64,000 nucleotides of DNA from Gamarada debralockiae (lineage: Eukaryota; Ascomycota; Leotiomycetes; Helotiales; Hyphodiscaceae): contig NXFV01000767.1 in the NCBI GenBank assembly GCA_002803225.1, positions 1 to 64,000 of the forward strand, in the 5' to 3' direction. How positions within the stretch are numbered: the first letter of the stretch is position 1; each line of letters begins with the position of its first letter. Made by a program: the position numbers and the translations under genes. The notes under the pieces are model-generated. The model was not told the origin of the DNA, did no database searches, and worked only from the letters and a program-made list of their open reading frames with translations. Positions 23,676-34,690 of this stretch are shown here, in pieces.

Positions 23676-24163
23676 TTCTGAATTGGAAGGGGATGTGGGA
23701 ATTGGGGGGAGTTGCTTTGTGACACCAATTTCAAGTTCAAATATAAACACAATCTTTGATATGGAAAGAGTGATTGTAATGTGTATTCTAGAATTGCCAA
23801 ATTGCCAGAATCAAAGCCACGCCTCCAGTCCTCTGAGGAACGCCCAGGCAAGCAGTATTCCCTGTTAATACACTTGTAGATACGTAAAGCAAAAAGAACA
23901 AATTCCGGTAAACCATCGCAAAAGTAGACAGAGTACTTCCTTCCACCCCATCCTATACCAATGCCATCAATGCAATCTATGAAAGATGCGGGTATCATCG
24001 AGTAACGCCCCATATCGAATCCGTGCCGTAGTAAAACGAGCTGATCGACCCAGCCATCGAGTGAAGACGGGGCAAGAAGTTGAAAGAAAAGGTTGTGGTA
24101 TGCAGACAGACTTCTATCGAAGCTCACTCGTGACGATGACTGGTGGGACGGGATTCGATGGGT
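23676..24163. other. Convergent 3' flanks of EOS1 and eIF1
   Basis: About 490 bp between two genes that converge. Apart from 3' untranslated sequence I see nothing here. Confidence 0.5.
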
Positions 24164-24914
24164 TTAGAAACCATGGACCTGTGGGAAGTAATTGTTAGCT
24201 AGTGTTTGATGCTGGAAGGAAGGTATTTACCTTGATGGTCTTGGCATCGAGTTCGAGACCCTCTTTCTTGTCGGTGAGAAACTCCTGAACATCCTTGCGC
24301 TGGTCTCCCTGGAGCTGGATCACCTCTCCCATCTCAGTATCGACGACGATGGTGCCATTGCAAGCTGTGGTTGAAGGGTTAGCATTTGATGGGAATGTGA
24401 CTGTACGCGTGCACAAGGTATGAAACACCAAACATACCGAATTTCTTCTTGATGACCTTGAGGATCTTCTTCTGGTCGAATTTCTTAGGCAGACCTTGAA
24501 CAGTTGTCAAAGTCTTACGACCATTGCGCTCTGTTGTTTCAATCGAGTCAGCATGCTTATCTCCAATCATGGCGTCAGACGCGGGGCTGTGCGTGTGAGA
24601 ACGCACACATGAAAATGGGAATTCACTTACGCTGAATACGAATATGTATGTAATTCTGCGACTGCTTGGTCTCTCCTGTGTCTTCGTCGGCTTCGGCGAA
24701 GGGGTCTGTGTGCAAAGAATGTTAGCGGCTAAACTTGAAGATGATCTACGATAAGACTTGGAGGCGATTTGTCAAAGGAGGAACGTTTGCTTGTCTGCGA
24801 GACTGAAGACGTCGCAAAGATGCCATGCGGCTCCAGCTAACGACTTCGCAAGGAAGACTGCTACTGGAGAGAGGGTGGAGACTCACCGAAGGTCTTGAGA
24901 TTTTCGATTGACAT
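24164..24914 (-). CDS. SUI1: Translation initiation factor eIF1 (SUI1)
   Basis: Five exons, 24914-24887, 24705-24631, 24530-24438, 24364-24231 and 24178-24164, give a 114-residue protein, the family's usual length. It begins MSIENLKTFDPFAEADED. The SUI1 core follows: NYIHIRIQQRNGRKTLTTVQ, then FDQKKILKVIKKKFACNGT, then GEVIQLQGDQRKDVQEFL, ending in VHGF. eIF1 binds the 40S subunit near the P site and enforces AUG selection during scanning. The coding sequence is unusually cut up for so small a gene: four introns, all in phase 1 except the last, and a final exon of only 15 nt. The first intron is 181 nt. Confidence 0.97.
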
Positions 24915-25413
24915 AAACTCGAGTGTTCCTGGGTCTTCTGGGGGCTGGTGTTTTTGGTACTGGTGTCAAGAGGGTAGTTGCGAGAACTTGGTCGTTGTAT
25001 CAGAAGATGTTGTGCGTGGGTTTGAAGAGTGGAGATTTCGGTAAGACGAAGGTGTTGTTGATTGTTGAGATGGTGATGCTGTTGGATTTATGTGGATGTT
25101 GGATTGATGGAGGGGAAAGAACTGAAGCGAAGAGGCGGGGAGCGCTCTTACCTAGTGACTATGGAAGCCTTAGAGCCTTAGGCAACTAAACCGCGGGCCG
25201 TGCCTACTTTTCGAGTCCTTTGTTTGGTTAGAAAATGTACACGTGAGCTTCCAGCCAAACGATTGCGGCTGTAAGTTTGCCACTGAAAGAAAGCTTTGCA
25301 AAAGGAGGGCAAATTTTTGATTCAATTATTGACTCAATACAGAATTTTACAGTCACGTATGACAAACATTCTGTTCTTGGCCAGGCAGTGACCTACGGTA
25401 CACATCTTTCTTA

Positions 25414-25566
25414 CCGTATTAATTGGTTAATAAGACTCCAACCCTACTACAAGACCCCCCTCGCGTTTATAAGGCGCTGGCAACACACCAAAAATACCCT
25501 TGCAAACGGGGTCTGAAGTGGTAAAATTAATGTGCAAGTTAGGTTCTTATAAACCAATTAATACGG
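25414..25566. mobile_element. MITE-like element with terminal inverted repeats and TA target sites
   Basis: A 153-bp segment starts CCGTATTAATTGGTTAATAA and ends with the inverse (TTATAAACCAATTAATACGG). The arms match at about 20 of 21 positions, and TA lies directly outside each end (25412-25413 and 25567-25568). There is no coding capacity. The size, inverted ends and TA duplication fit a miniature element mobilised by a Tc1/mariner-type transposase. It lies between the eIF1 promoter and the 3' end of the Asterix gene. Confidence 0.7.
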
Positions 25567-25868
25567 TAGTCTCTTACGATCCCTGATGAGAGCTTTGGAC
25601 CACAGAACAATCCCTCCTGTCCATATTCAGAGCTAAAATAGCTTACAAAATAACAACAGATGACTCGGGAGTTTCGTAACAGGCGCTATTATCGTAATCC
25701 GGATTGACAGGGGGGACCTCACAAGGCGCATGAACAGCCTTGGAAGGCAAGCAAGTGACTCAATATTTGATAGCCTTATGACTCCCAAAGCTCCCAGACT
25801 CTCCGCACAGCCCACCAAGCCTTCCAATGGGTATCTTCTTCCCCTATTATACATACGCTGTAACCATA

Positions 25869-26443
25869 TCAATACAACGATGGTGTAGCCGCAGGCGCAG
25901 GAGCCTCGGTGCCAGTACCTCGGCCTGGAACCTGTGGAGGCGGTAAGAACATCGGGAGGTATGTCTAGCTCCATCGTCAGAGGATGTTTTTGAAACTGCG
26001 CGGTGGAGATACTTACGACGACAAGTGCCATGACTAACATTTCAAACGTCAGCATTTTGTCTATTGACCGGCAGAAGGATACCAATTACTCACTTGACAT
26101 TCCAACAGAGAAGTAAGCCGGTTGGCTAGAAGTCTTCTTCGCCTCTTGACTCTCTCCCAACCAGTTCTGGATCGCAAATACGACGGATGCCCTGCCAACC
26201 ATCAGATATTATTCTCTGTAAGTCCTTCATGTTCTGCGCACCAGCCAACGAACTTGTTTCGTGTGAACATGGCAGCCATTGGTAATGTGCTGCCCAGAGT
26301 TCCGCTGATATCGCTCGCTGCCTCCTTTGGTTGCGGCATTTGGTAGGGGATTACTGGAGACTTATTAGCTGGTTAGAGGACTGAGGGACATGGATTGTAG
26401 ACGTACTGAGGTCAGGCCTCCGCATATCCTTCTTGGTCGACAT
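25869..26443 (-). CDS. Asterix homologue, PAT complex subunit (ER membrane chaperone)
   Basis: Five short exons, 26443-26407, 26353-26242, 26191-26094, 26033-26017 and 25964-25869, join in frame to 119 residues. The N-terminus MSTKKDMRRPDLIIPYQ and later MAAMFTRNKFVGW, VFAIQNWLGES, AYFSVGMSIMALVVTYLPMF and LPPPQVPGRG follow the Asterix/WDR83OS (UPF0139) pattern: an Arg-Arg-Pro start, a Pro-rich cytosolic segment, then three hydrophobic helices. In animals Asterix pairs with CCDC47 to protect transmembrane helices during ER insertion; fungal members share the fold, but their role is inferred. No exon is longer than 112 nt and one is 17 nt, so the gene cannot be found from open frames alone. 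Confidence 0.8.
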
Positions 26444-27964
26444 AATTGAAGATGTCTTCGTTGATGTTGAAAGCAATTGTCAAGATCTCGCGTGTTGTCA
26501 ATCATCCCAAAGTGAAGCTAGAATTGTTCTGGAACAGGCTGGTTCATTAGTAAGCAAATGGGCAGGGTCGCAAATTTGGGAAATCACAGCTACCTCTGAA
26601 TCCTCAAATTCCGGCCACTGAAGTAGAACGAGTACTGATCAGGGGCTTATATTCGGGAGACTCTCTTCCAAATTTCTCAAACAATTTGATGGATTCACAT
26701 TTCAATCAGTGTTTAATCTGCTCAAAAGTCATGTAGGTAGAAATGACGAGGAGCATGAAAAGGCAATATCTTTTCTCAGAGTAAGAGAAAGGGACTTGGT
26801 ATTAACTAATCCCTTCTTGTATGTAGAGAAAGCCATAAATCCAGGACCTTGGAAGGCATCAAAGGGGACTTATGGCTGCATCTCCATCTCCTATATGGAA
26901 GGAAGATTTGAGTAAAAGGTGGGGGGGTTTTTTTTTTGGAGCTCCAGTTGAGACATATCTGGATAAATCATTGGATTCATTCAATCATGATGAATGATCA
27001 TTGATCGATCATCGCCGCATTCATGCAGAGAGCTTATTTGCATTTTCGAACGTCCAACTCCATCCAGCAGTAGCATCAAATAGCTGAAAGGAATCTACCT
27101 TGTGGCTTACGGGCCGATGATAAGGGAACAGAAGTAAGACCGGAGAATGGAGAGAGTAAAGAGGGCTGATGACCGTACGAATGATGATGGTGATTTGTAA
27201 AGGATTCCCTCATCCTAGGTTCCCCATTCAGCCACGCCTTCTTTCAGCCTTGGTAATGGATATTTTCGGTACAATGGCAGCGAGTGAGCGTGGTTAACCA
27301 ACGTGACAGTGATTTGGGATTTATTATAGTGATTATTTTAGGAGAAATTGCACTTGAATCTGTGAAGAACCGTAAACTAGTTACCTGAAAGGATCTTTGC
27401 TTTGAACATCGTGGGATTTAGTCACGGTTCCCGGTGATACACTTTCAGTCCCTACTGGAATGCGTGGTCTTGAGTTTGATAGGCTGGGGTGCCGTACTGT
27501 ACAAGCTCACCCGCCTGAACCTCGCCCAAATATCCCAAACATCCGAGATCCATCCATTTTCGGCGCTGATCACGTTAAGAATAAGTACAATCCTTGCGTC
27601 TCAGCCAACCACGCCGTCTATCCGTGCTGGCATCCCCGGCGCAACAAATCGCCATCTTCGACCCACAGTCTGGCTCCTCTTGGCCGCCTCCACGCACTCT
27701 ATCATCAACTAATTACCCTTGCAAATCCCATCTGGATCCGCTGTGTGGCACCTCCGAAGACAACACTATCCTTCGGATCTTCCCTACCGTTACCGTACTC
27801 TTTCTGTAAAAGAATCGTCCACCTGCATGCCCGCATCGACACAGTTCACGACAACCTCAACCCGCAGACTTCACCTCACTCTACCCTCGGCATAACATAA
27901 CCAAACGACTCCGAATCAAATATAACTCTACATTGACTGAAACCGCATTCTTCTTCTGAGCGAA
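26444..27964. other. Intergenic region upstream of MED12
   Basis: About 1.5 kb. It contains a poly-G/poly-T run at about 26921-26940 and short open frames without domains (for example 27460-27900). It probably holds the promoters of the Asterix gene and MED12. No gene can be supported. Confidence 0.5.
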
Positions 27965-27979
27965 ATGGCCCAATCATGA
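27965..27979 (+). promoter_or_regulatory. Minimal upstream ORF overlapping the MED12 start
   Basis: ATG GCC CAA TCA TGA (MAQS-stop) ends in an ATGA overlap with the MED12 start codon at 27976. A scanning ribosome would meet this 4-codon frame immediately before the main start, so it may lower or tune MED12 translation. Whether it lies in the transcript is not shown by the sequence. Confidence 0.4.
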
Positions 27980-30900
27980 CCTCCCGACCAGTGGGGTCTC
28001 GACAAGCGCCCCAAAGATCGCTGAGTTCAAATCTCATACAGAGACCCCCGCCCCAGCGGACGCTCTCTCAGCAGTTTCCTCCGTCTTCCCCCGCGAGAAG
28101 GAACAATGAGGGCTTCGCCGAGTTGACAATCGATGGGTCTGATGCCGCTGTTGGACGATATGGAAGCACGCCGAGGAACGGGGGTTCACGCCTCAAGTTG
28201 GAGATCTCGAAAGACTCGAAGAACCCGAGCCTCGTCGAATCGCCAAAGCCAACATCAGCTGCGACCCCAACCTGGAGACCTTCTATTCCTCCGCGAGGTC
28301 GACCCCAGCTTCACTTCGATGTCCCTAGTGTCAGTAACCTCAGTCCCCGCGCGGCGCAAGAAGGGGGTCAAAATCCGGTACCAGTAAAACCAATGCCTTT
28401 ACCAGTGAGGCCAGGACAACATGCACCTCCTGCTGTTGAGAAGGCGCGCACGACGTCAGGGAATGCTGCGAAGAAAGATGCCCGTCCGAAGCCATACACC
28501 TTGGAGGTACCGGCAACCGCCCCTCACTACTCCCCAAATGGTCAGTCGGAGCCTCCCTTTCCAGAAGCGTATGTACTGACTCGACAAGGCCATGCAGACT
28601 TCTTTCCGTGGACAGGAAATCACCCAGAAGACCAATTCTCCGAGACTGCCATCCGACAGGGCTTCTTCGATAAGGCACAAATGACACAAAATGAGACGGG
28701 CTCTGCGAAATCATCTATTTTCCCGGCTCTCAAACACAAGGCGGGGCTTCAGGCAGTATCATCTTTATTCATGAGCGTTCTTGCTCAACGACGGGCTCAT
28801 GGCCAAATCACCTCGACCTCTACATTCAAACCTCCTCCACGAGTCACAGTGACAGATACAAAGAGAGAGATGTGGTTGAAGGATCTAGCGAACCCCGAAA
28901 TCTCCTTGCGACGCCTCAGTCGTTCTATACCTCACGGTATTCGAGGGAAGGTTTTGCTGGATCAGTCACTGAGCAAGAACATACCGATCGAAAGAGCCGT
29001 TTGGTTGGCCAAGTGTGTTGGTGCCAATGAGCTCAGGGCATTCAGAAGAAAGGGCGCAAGTGGCACGTTTGCCATGGGAGGTGAGGCAAAGTGGATCCGA
29101 GACTTTACGGTGTGTGTAGAACAATTTGTGGAAAGTATTGTATCATCATGCGGGGAGAAAGACTTCAAGAGCAGGGTTAATTATGGGTAAGTCGTTGCCG
29201 GCAAAGATTCTTAGAAGCATTTCACTAACGAACTTCACAGGATTCGATTAGCAGCCCATTTTCATGCGGAATATCTACTTGACCGCGAACATTATATGGA
29301 TTGGCTGGTCTCGTCATTGGAGAACAGTCAACAAGCAAAGCTACCTATGTGGCTATTAATTACCCAGATATACTGGAAGGATCTGTTGAAATATCGCAAA
29401 TACGGGCGTCGACTCGCAGCAGCTCTGATGAATCGGCTGGTTGAGGTATGCAGCTCCGTTTCCCTCACACATTGCTAAGCTAACATACTTTCAGACTCTG
29501 AACCACCCTGACCACGATATCCTAGCCCCACTTTCAGATCGAGTACAATTCTTAATAAAAGGGCTGATGGTATCGAATCCAGAGAGTTTTATGTCCCCAA
29601 AGGTGTGGACAAAACATAGGAGTACTCTACAGACGAGTTTCGCGTCAGAAGATGCTCGTTTCTCCGCCATCTTTAACTCGATTGATCGACGAAACGCTCG
29701 CTTTACAACCCCCGACGCCGAAAAGGAACTCTCCCCTCGACGGCGACTTATTCAACTTCTCGATACGACACTTACGAAGTCGGTTGCTAGTGACATACCT
29801 AAGCTATGCTGGCAGATAGATGATGACAAAGGCATGGTCATGCAGACAGTCCTGGAATGGTCTACGTCGTCTCACCGGCCAGGGAACACAAAGACATATG
29901 TTGGTACCCGTATCCTCAGGTTCTGTGGCAGGTGTGGCTCCGATGTCAGTGGGGCGGTACTCAATTTTCTGGATTCTAAAGTCTCTGGATCTGGCCGCAG
30001 CAAGTCTGCGTTTTACCATCTGGTTTCAGAGCTCGCACGCTCGGAACACTTCTCTATCGCCAGCTATCTTCAGTGGCTGATAGCTCGAGGTGGTATCTAT
30101 AACGCAGCAGAGGTCGCCCGGGACGGTCCTTGCGCAACACGACTCCTGGCGGAATTGCCGATACACAATCTTAGTGAAAGTATGACTGCGCTCCGTAGGA
30201 CCTTACTCGGTCGTGCCGGATTCTTGGTAGACAAGGAAGAAGAAGAGACAAGCGCTTGCATGGCCTTGATGAACAACTCACTGCCGGGTATGCAGGCGAA
30301 TGTGGACATGGATTTGGATATGGATCCTGCCATTGGTCGTGATCTTGGAGAGCTCGCCCCAGGACTCAGTCGTTCAAGCAAATCCGAGATAGGTCTCTGG
30401 TTAAGGCAGAAAGTTGGACTCCAGATGGTTCAACCCACCATACCGCCCTTAGACGACTGGGATAGCCCGCCCATGAAAGGAGGGACATCCGCAATTACCG
30501 CTTCCGATTTCAACACTGTCCGGCAGTATTTGGAAATGATGGAGGACTATTCAATGCTTGCCGACGTCTTGAAGATTGTCACAAGCTCCAACGATCCCGA
30601 CGTTCTTGCATCATGCGCCGATACCCTCGACTTGCATCTGGATACATTTGCGGCTATCGGGGCGCTCAAAGGGCTTTTCGACATTCTCATGGCTCGTCTA
30701 CGTTCTTTGAGTGATGAAGTCGATTCTATCCCAAGGGCCTTTTTAGTATCTCTATCAGACCTTGCAGCAAGGATACCGGAGCAGAAGATTGTTGCGCAGC
30801 AACTTGCCCAAGAACTTGACCGCAGTGACCGCAAAACTGCAGCAGACGCTTGCTCACCGGTTTCCGATCATATGGCACTGGTGCAATCTGCGGAAGCCGA

Positions 30901-32629
30901 TTTTACGGACGAAATAGAAAAGGTATTAGCAAGTGGCAACAGCATGGACCAATCCACCTTGGAACGACTCTTTCAGAGGATTTCCCTTCGTTTGGAAGAG
31001 TCATGGACGAAGTCGCCAGAGCAACACAGAAGCTGTGGGCTACTTTTTACGCGACTGAGAACCTTTGATGCTCAACAATTCGACCTACTCATGGCTGGTT
31101 GGATGAATCGATTCCTGCAGATGCCAGACCGTCCCACTTTGATGCACATCCTTGGTCCTCTAATTAGCTTTGGATGCCTTACTCTCAACGATGTAGTCGT
31201 TAATGGTGGCGATGTCCTAGAGAAGTTGCCCTCGGGTGATCCAGCCAAGGTCGACATTTCCTACGAATTATTGTCCCTCGCCATTGCTCCCTCGAATCTG
31301 CCAGAAGTCATGACCGCGGAAGAGGCATACCGTTTCCGCATCAAACAAAGTCATTTGCAAAAGGACAGTCCTGTGGAGACTCTGACACTCATCCGCCGGG
31401 CCCTCGAGAATAATGATGTCAAGTATGGCAAGCCACTGCTTCCTGCATTCGATTTTGTAGATTTAGATGCGATGTACAAGCTCCTGCAGCGACTTGTACT
31501 CGTAGATGCAGATTCTATGAGCAAGAATCTGGTGCTACCGCTTCTCAAGAACGGTGAAGACGGGATTGGTATTTCGGTCATTGCTATCGTCGATAGGCTT
31601 TTGGCGGCAGAGAGATATGCAGAAGGAGCGAAGCCAATTGCCATTGAAGTGGTTCTGAACCTAGCAGATGACTTCACACTGCCGTTTTGCAAAGTGAAGC
31701 TGGCTTCGATGTTCGCTATGAAAGATGCCAGCATGAAGGACACAGAGGAGGATGGTTCCGAACGCCTCCAGGCGCTCGATAAAGCCATCGAAACCGCAGT
31801 CGCTGCCCAAAACACAAGTTGGACCTGTATAGTTCCACTCCTTGATACTTCAGTCGCACAGCACCTACGGCAGCGTGCGGAAACACAATTTCTCGCCGTG
31901 TTCCCATCCCCAAAGGCGCTGAACACTGAGGATTCCATGCAGAATCGGATAAAGCAAGCAGAGAATCTTCTCTACATAGTTGAGGCAACAGCATACAGCA
32001 TAGCCTCTCCCTCATCAACCACAACACTCGCTCCCGAAATCGTATCAACACTCAGCAACGTCTGGCACCTTCTCTCCAACGTCCAGATTCCCGAAATCAA
32101 AGAGCAGATAATAATGAAATGGATACCACTTCTACTTTCCTTCATCACCCTCCAAGCCTCCGTCTTCGACGCTACGAAATCCGGCCACGAAAACCGCGCC
32201 AAAGCCATTCTCGCACTCGCTGCACTTCTCCTCGAGCTCCAAGCCTTGGACACGAGCAAAGAATCAGTCACCTCGCTCATCGAGCAGATCTTCGACTTAG
32301 CCCTCTACCTCGTCGATTCCCTCCCCGACGACATGCGCCAGCAATGCATCCGCAGCTTGCGAGATACCGTTTCCAATCCGCGGATCTCGTATCTCTTCAG
32401 CATTGCGGCGAATCCGTCAGAGTGGTTAGTCTTATCTCAGAAGGAGAAAACCGGACCCATACCCCCAGGACCTACCGGACCGGAAGCGAGAGCGATGATG
32501 GGAATGGAGAAGGAGAAAATTACTCCGTTTCCGCTGAGGAGATGGGAGATGCTAGGGGAGCCGACGCCGAATGTGGGGGAGAATGATACGAGTCTAAGCT
32601 TGACGCTTTTTAGTGCTAGAAGAGGATGA
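27976..32629 (+). CDS. SRB8: Mediator complex subunit 12 (MED12/SRB8), CDK8 kinase module
   Basis: Three exons, 27976-29186, 29241-29445 and 29495-32629, join in frame to about 1,516 residues. The N-terminal third is Pro/Ser/Arg-rich and disordered. It is followed by the Med12 domain around residues 275-340: PPRVTVTDTKREMWLKDLAN, then ISLRRLSRSIPHGIRGKVLL and IERAVWLAKCVGANELRAFR. The long C-terminal part is helical, with MDWLVSSLENSQQAKLPMWL and LPIHNLSESMTALRRTLLGR. MED12 activates the CDK8/cyclin C kinase in the dissociable Mediator module and represses or tunes RNA polymerase II transcription in the nucleus. Length and domain order fit filamentous ascomycete Srb8. It converges with the small gene ending at 32874. 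Confidence 0.9.
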
Positions 32630-32873
32630 ATATGATATTTCTTTTGTATTGGAAAGAGTGGAGAGCTGCAATATTTTGGGATGCGGCATATTTGTTTGGA
32701 TAGTACGAGATATTTACTACATAAGGGGCGAGGGGAAGAGATGGAGTTTTGGATGGGTGGCATGTCTGTCTGGACTGTATGAAGATGCTTCGGCATGGGC
32801 TGCCATGGGAAGGCATGATCTTGGAAAGGCGGATCATGATATCCTTAGATGATATAATGATATGATATAAAGA

Positions 32874-33482
32874 TTATGCATAGGAGAAAAAATTATACCA
32901 AGCTTTATATAAGTCATGATCAAAGCCCCACAGTCTTCCTGAAGGCCAACCATTGAAGGGATAAGAACATTTTATCATCATAATTTCACTGCTACAGTAT
33001 TTGAGGCCCCTTATTGCGCGAACGTCGAGAAGCTTTGGTTGCGGCTCCTTCGCCTTTTTCGTGGCTACGGTTTTTGAGGGTTTCTTGGAGGAGGAGCGGC
33101 CGTTGGCGAGGAGGGGGACCACTGTGCTGATGCCGAGAAGAAGCTTGCCTTAAAAAATAGTCGGCCAGGGGATGCACTGAGAGAATGGATACATGCTTAC
33201 CCATTCCACCCTCGGAGGACCACTCCGGATGGGAAGATGTTTTGTAGTGTGCACGACCAAAGCCAACGACGTTCGTTGGGCGTTGATGTTGAATTTGATA
33301 TCGAAACGCTCGCCCTTCTTGGTCTCGTATCCCCTTCCACCCATTGCTGCTAGACTGGAAGGATGCACTCCTTTGATGTTGTACTCTCCACCTGTGTGAT
33401 CTGCCGTCTCAACAGTGGAAACTGGTAGTGCAATCCCAAGGCTAGTGTGCATCATGCTAGCAGAGATGTAGAGTCGAAACAT
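32874..33482 (-). CDS. Small protein of unknown function, probably membrane-anchored
   Basis: Two exons, 33482-33201 and 33143-32874, join in frame across 57 nt into about 183 residues. The N-terminus MFRLYISASMMHTSLGIALP could be a weak signal or anchor. The middle, GGEYNIKGVHPSSLAAMGGR, then FDIKFNINAQRTSLALVVHT and GPPRVEW, looks like a beta-rich domain. Just after the junction LLLGISTVVPLLANG is hydrophobic, followed by a very basic KKPSKTVATKKAKEPQPK stretch. I do not recognise the family. The chosen acceptor (GGCAAG) preserves the hydrophobic segment, while the alternative 6 nt upstream leads to an early stop. The extreme C-terminus may be mis-modelled. Confidence 0.5.
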
Positions 33483-34690
33483 GGTGATTGTAAATAACAG
33501 GAGGAGAGGTGCGTGAGGAGCGGTAGTTGGGTACAGGCAGAGGCGCCCAGCGTGGTGAGCCGCCAGCTATCAGAACCAAATGAGATTGGGACCCGAGTAA
33601 TATTTGTATCTTCTTTCCATCATTTCCATAAATCGACCCTGTACAGTCGTCTAAGATAACGAAAATGGTAGCAAAATTCCTTACACTTCCAGCAGGAGGT
33701 CCACGTCAAGCTGGTGTGAATAATGATCTCGATGTTGGGGTGAAAGGTGCAAATTGTCTCTTAGACGTTCATGAATGGGTAGCTGTATGGTTTGGAGATC
33801 GTTGAGAGGTGAGAGGCTGCAGTGTTCTGGTGGATTATGTTTGGGGGATCTGAGAGGAGGATATCTCAGACGCTGTTTGGTAGTCGAGTCAGATGTTTGG
33901 ATATTCCAAGGCACGATGATGGAAATGTTCGATTTCGTTTGAATGGTCATCTTTAATTGGAGACAGAACGATGAAAGAGAGAGGTCAGCCTAGCTGAGGA
34001 AGTCTTCCCATAGGAGATATCCTGTTGGCCAGCCATCTGTAGGAAGGGTAATGTTGAGAGGTTTGAAATGACGAAATGGTTCTAAAGACCAACAGTCCTC
34101 CAGCCGGTTGACAAATAAATAGAAGTCGTAGACCACCCTCCCAGTTCCTTCATCCATAGGCAAAAGCAACAACACATCTTTCAATTCATAACGGAACAAA
34201 TATATGCACATCAAACCTTTCAAAGGTCTTGTACTGGACTAGAAGCCGCGATTGAAATGCCGGGAAAACTAACTGAGTGTCGAATGGGAGCTCTAATTTA
34301 ATGAAATCAAATCCAAGCAGCTAGTTTGTTGAAAGCTTTGAGAGCTAACTTTGACTCTTCGAGAAGGCATGCTTTGAAACTCTTTTATCATACTATTGAA
34401 GCTGTGTCTCGTCTGATGAGGCTATAACTTGAATAATCTAATAAGCAAGTGAGGTGCTGCTTAATGAAAGGAAAAGAGAAAGGAGGGAACATTGTCGTTA
34501 TCGACGGCCTCTTTAAGGAAGCGACGAGGGGCAATCGGCACTAAAAAGCAAATCGCGCACGACGCGTTCCTCCCTTCACAACCCAAACAAATCAACAAAT
34601 GATGCCGGATATGATTTTGGAGGAAATTATCATGGAAACAAGATTCTCATCGCCGAGATTACATCGTGAATAGTCCTCCTTGTCCTCACC
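33483..34690. other. Intergenic region, no gene supported
   Basis: About 1.2 kb upstream of APC5. Minus-strand open frames at 33681-33950 and 33990-34223 have no domain or splice support. The last 150 bp before 34691 should hold the APC5 promoter. Confidence 0.45.
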
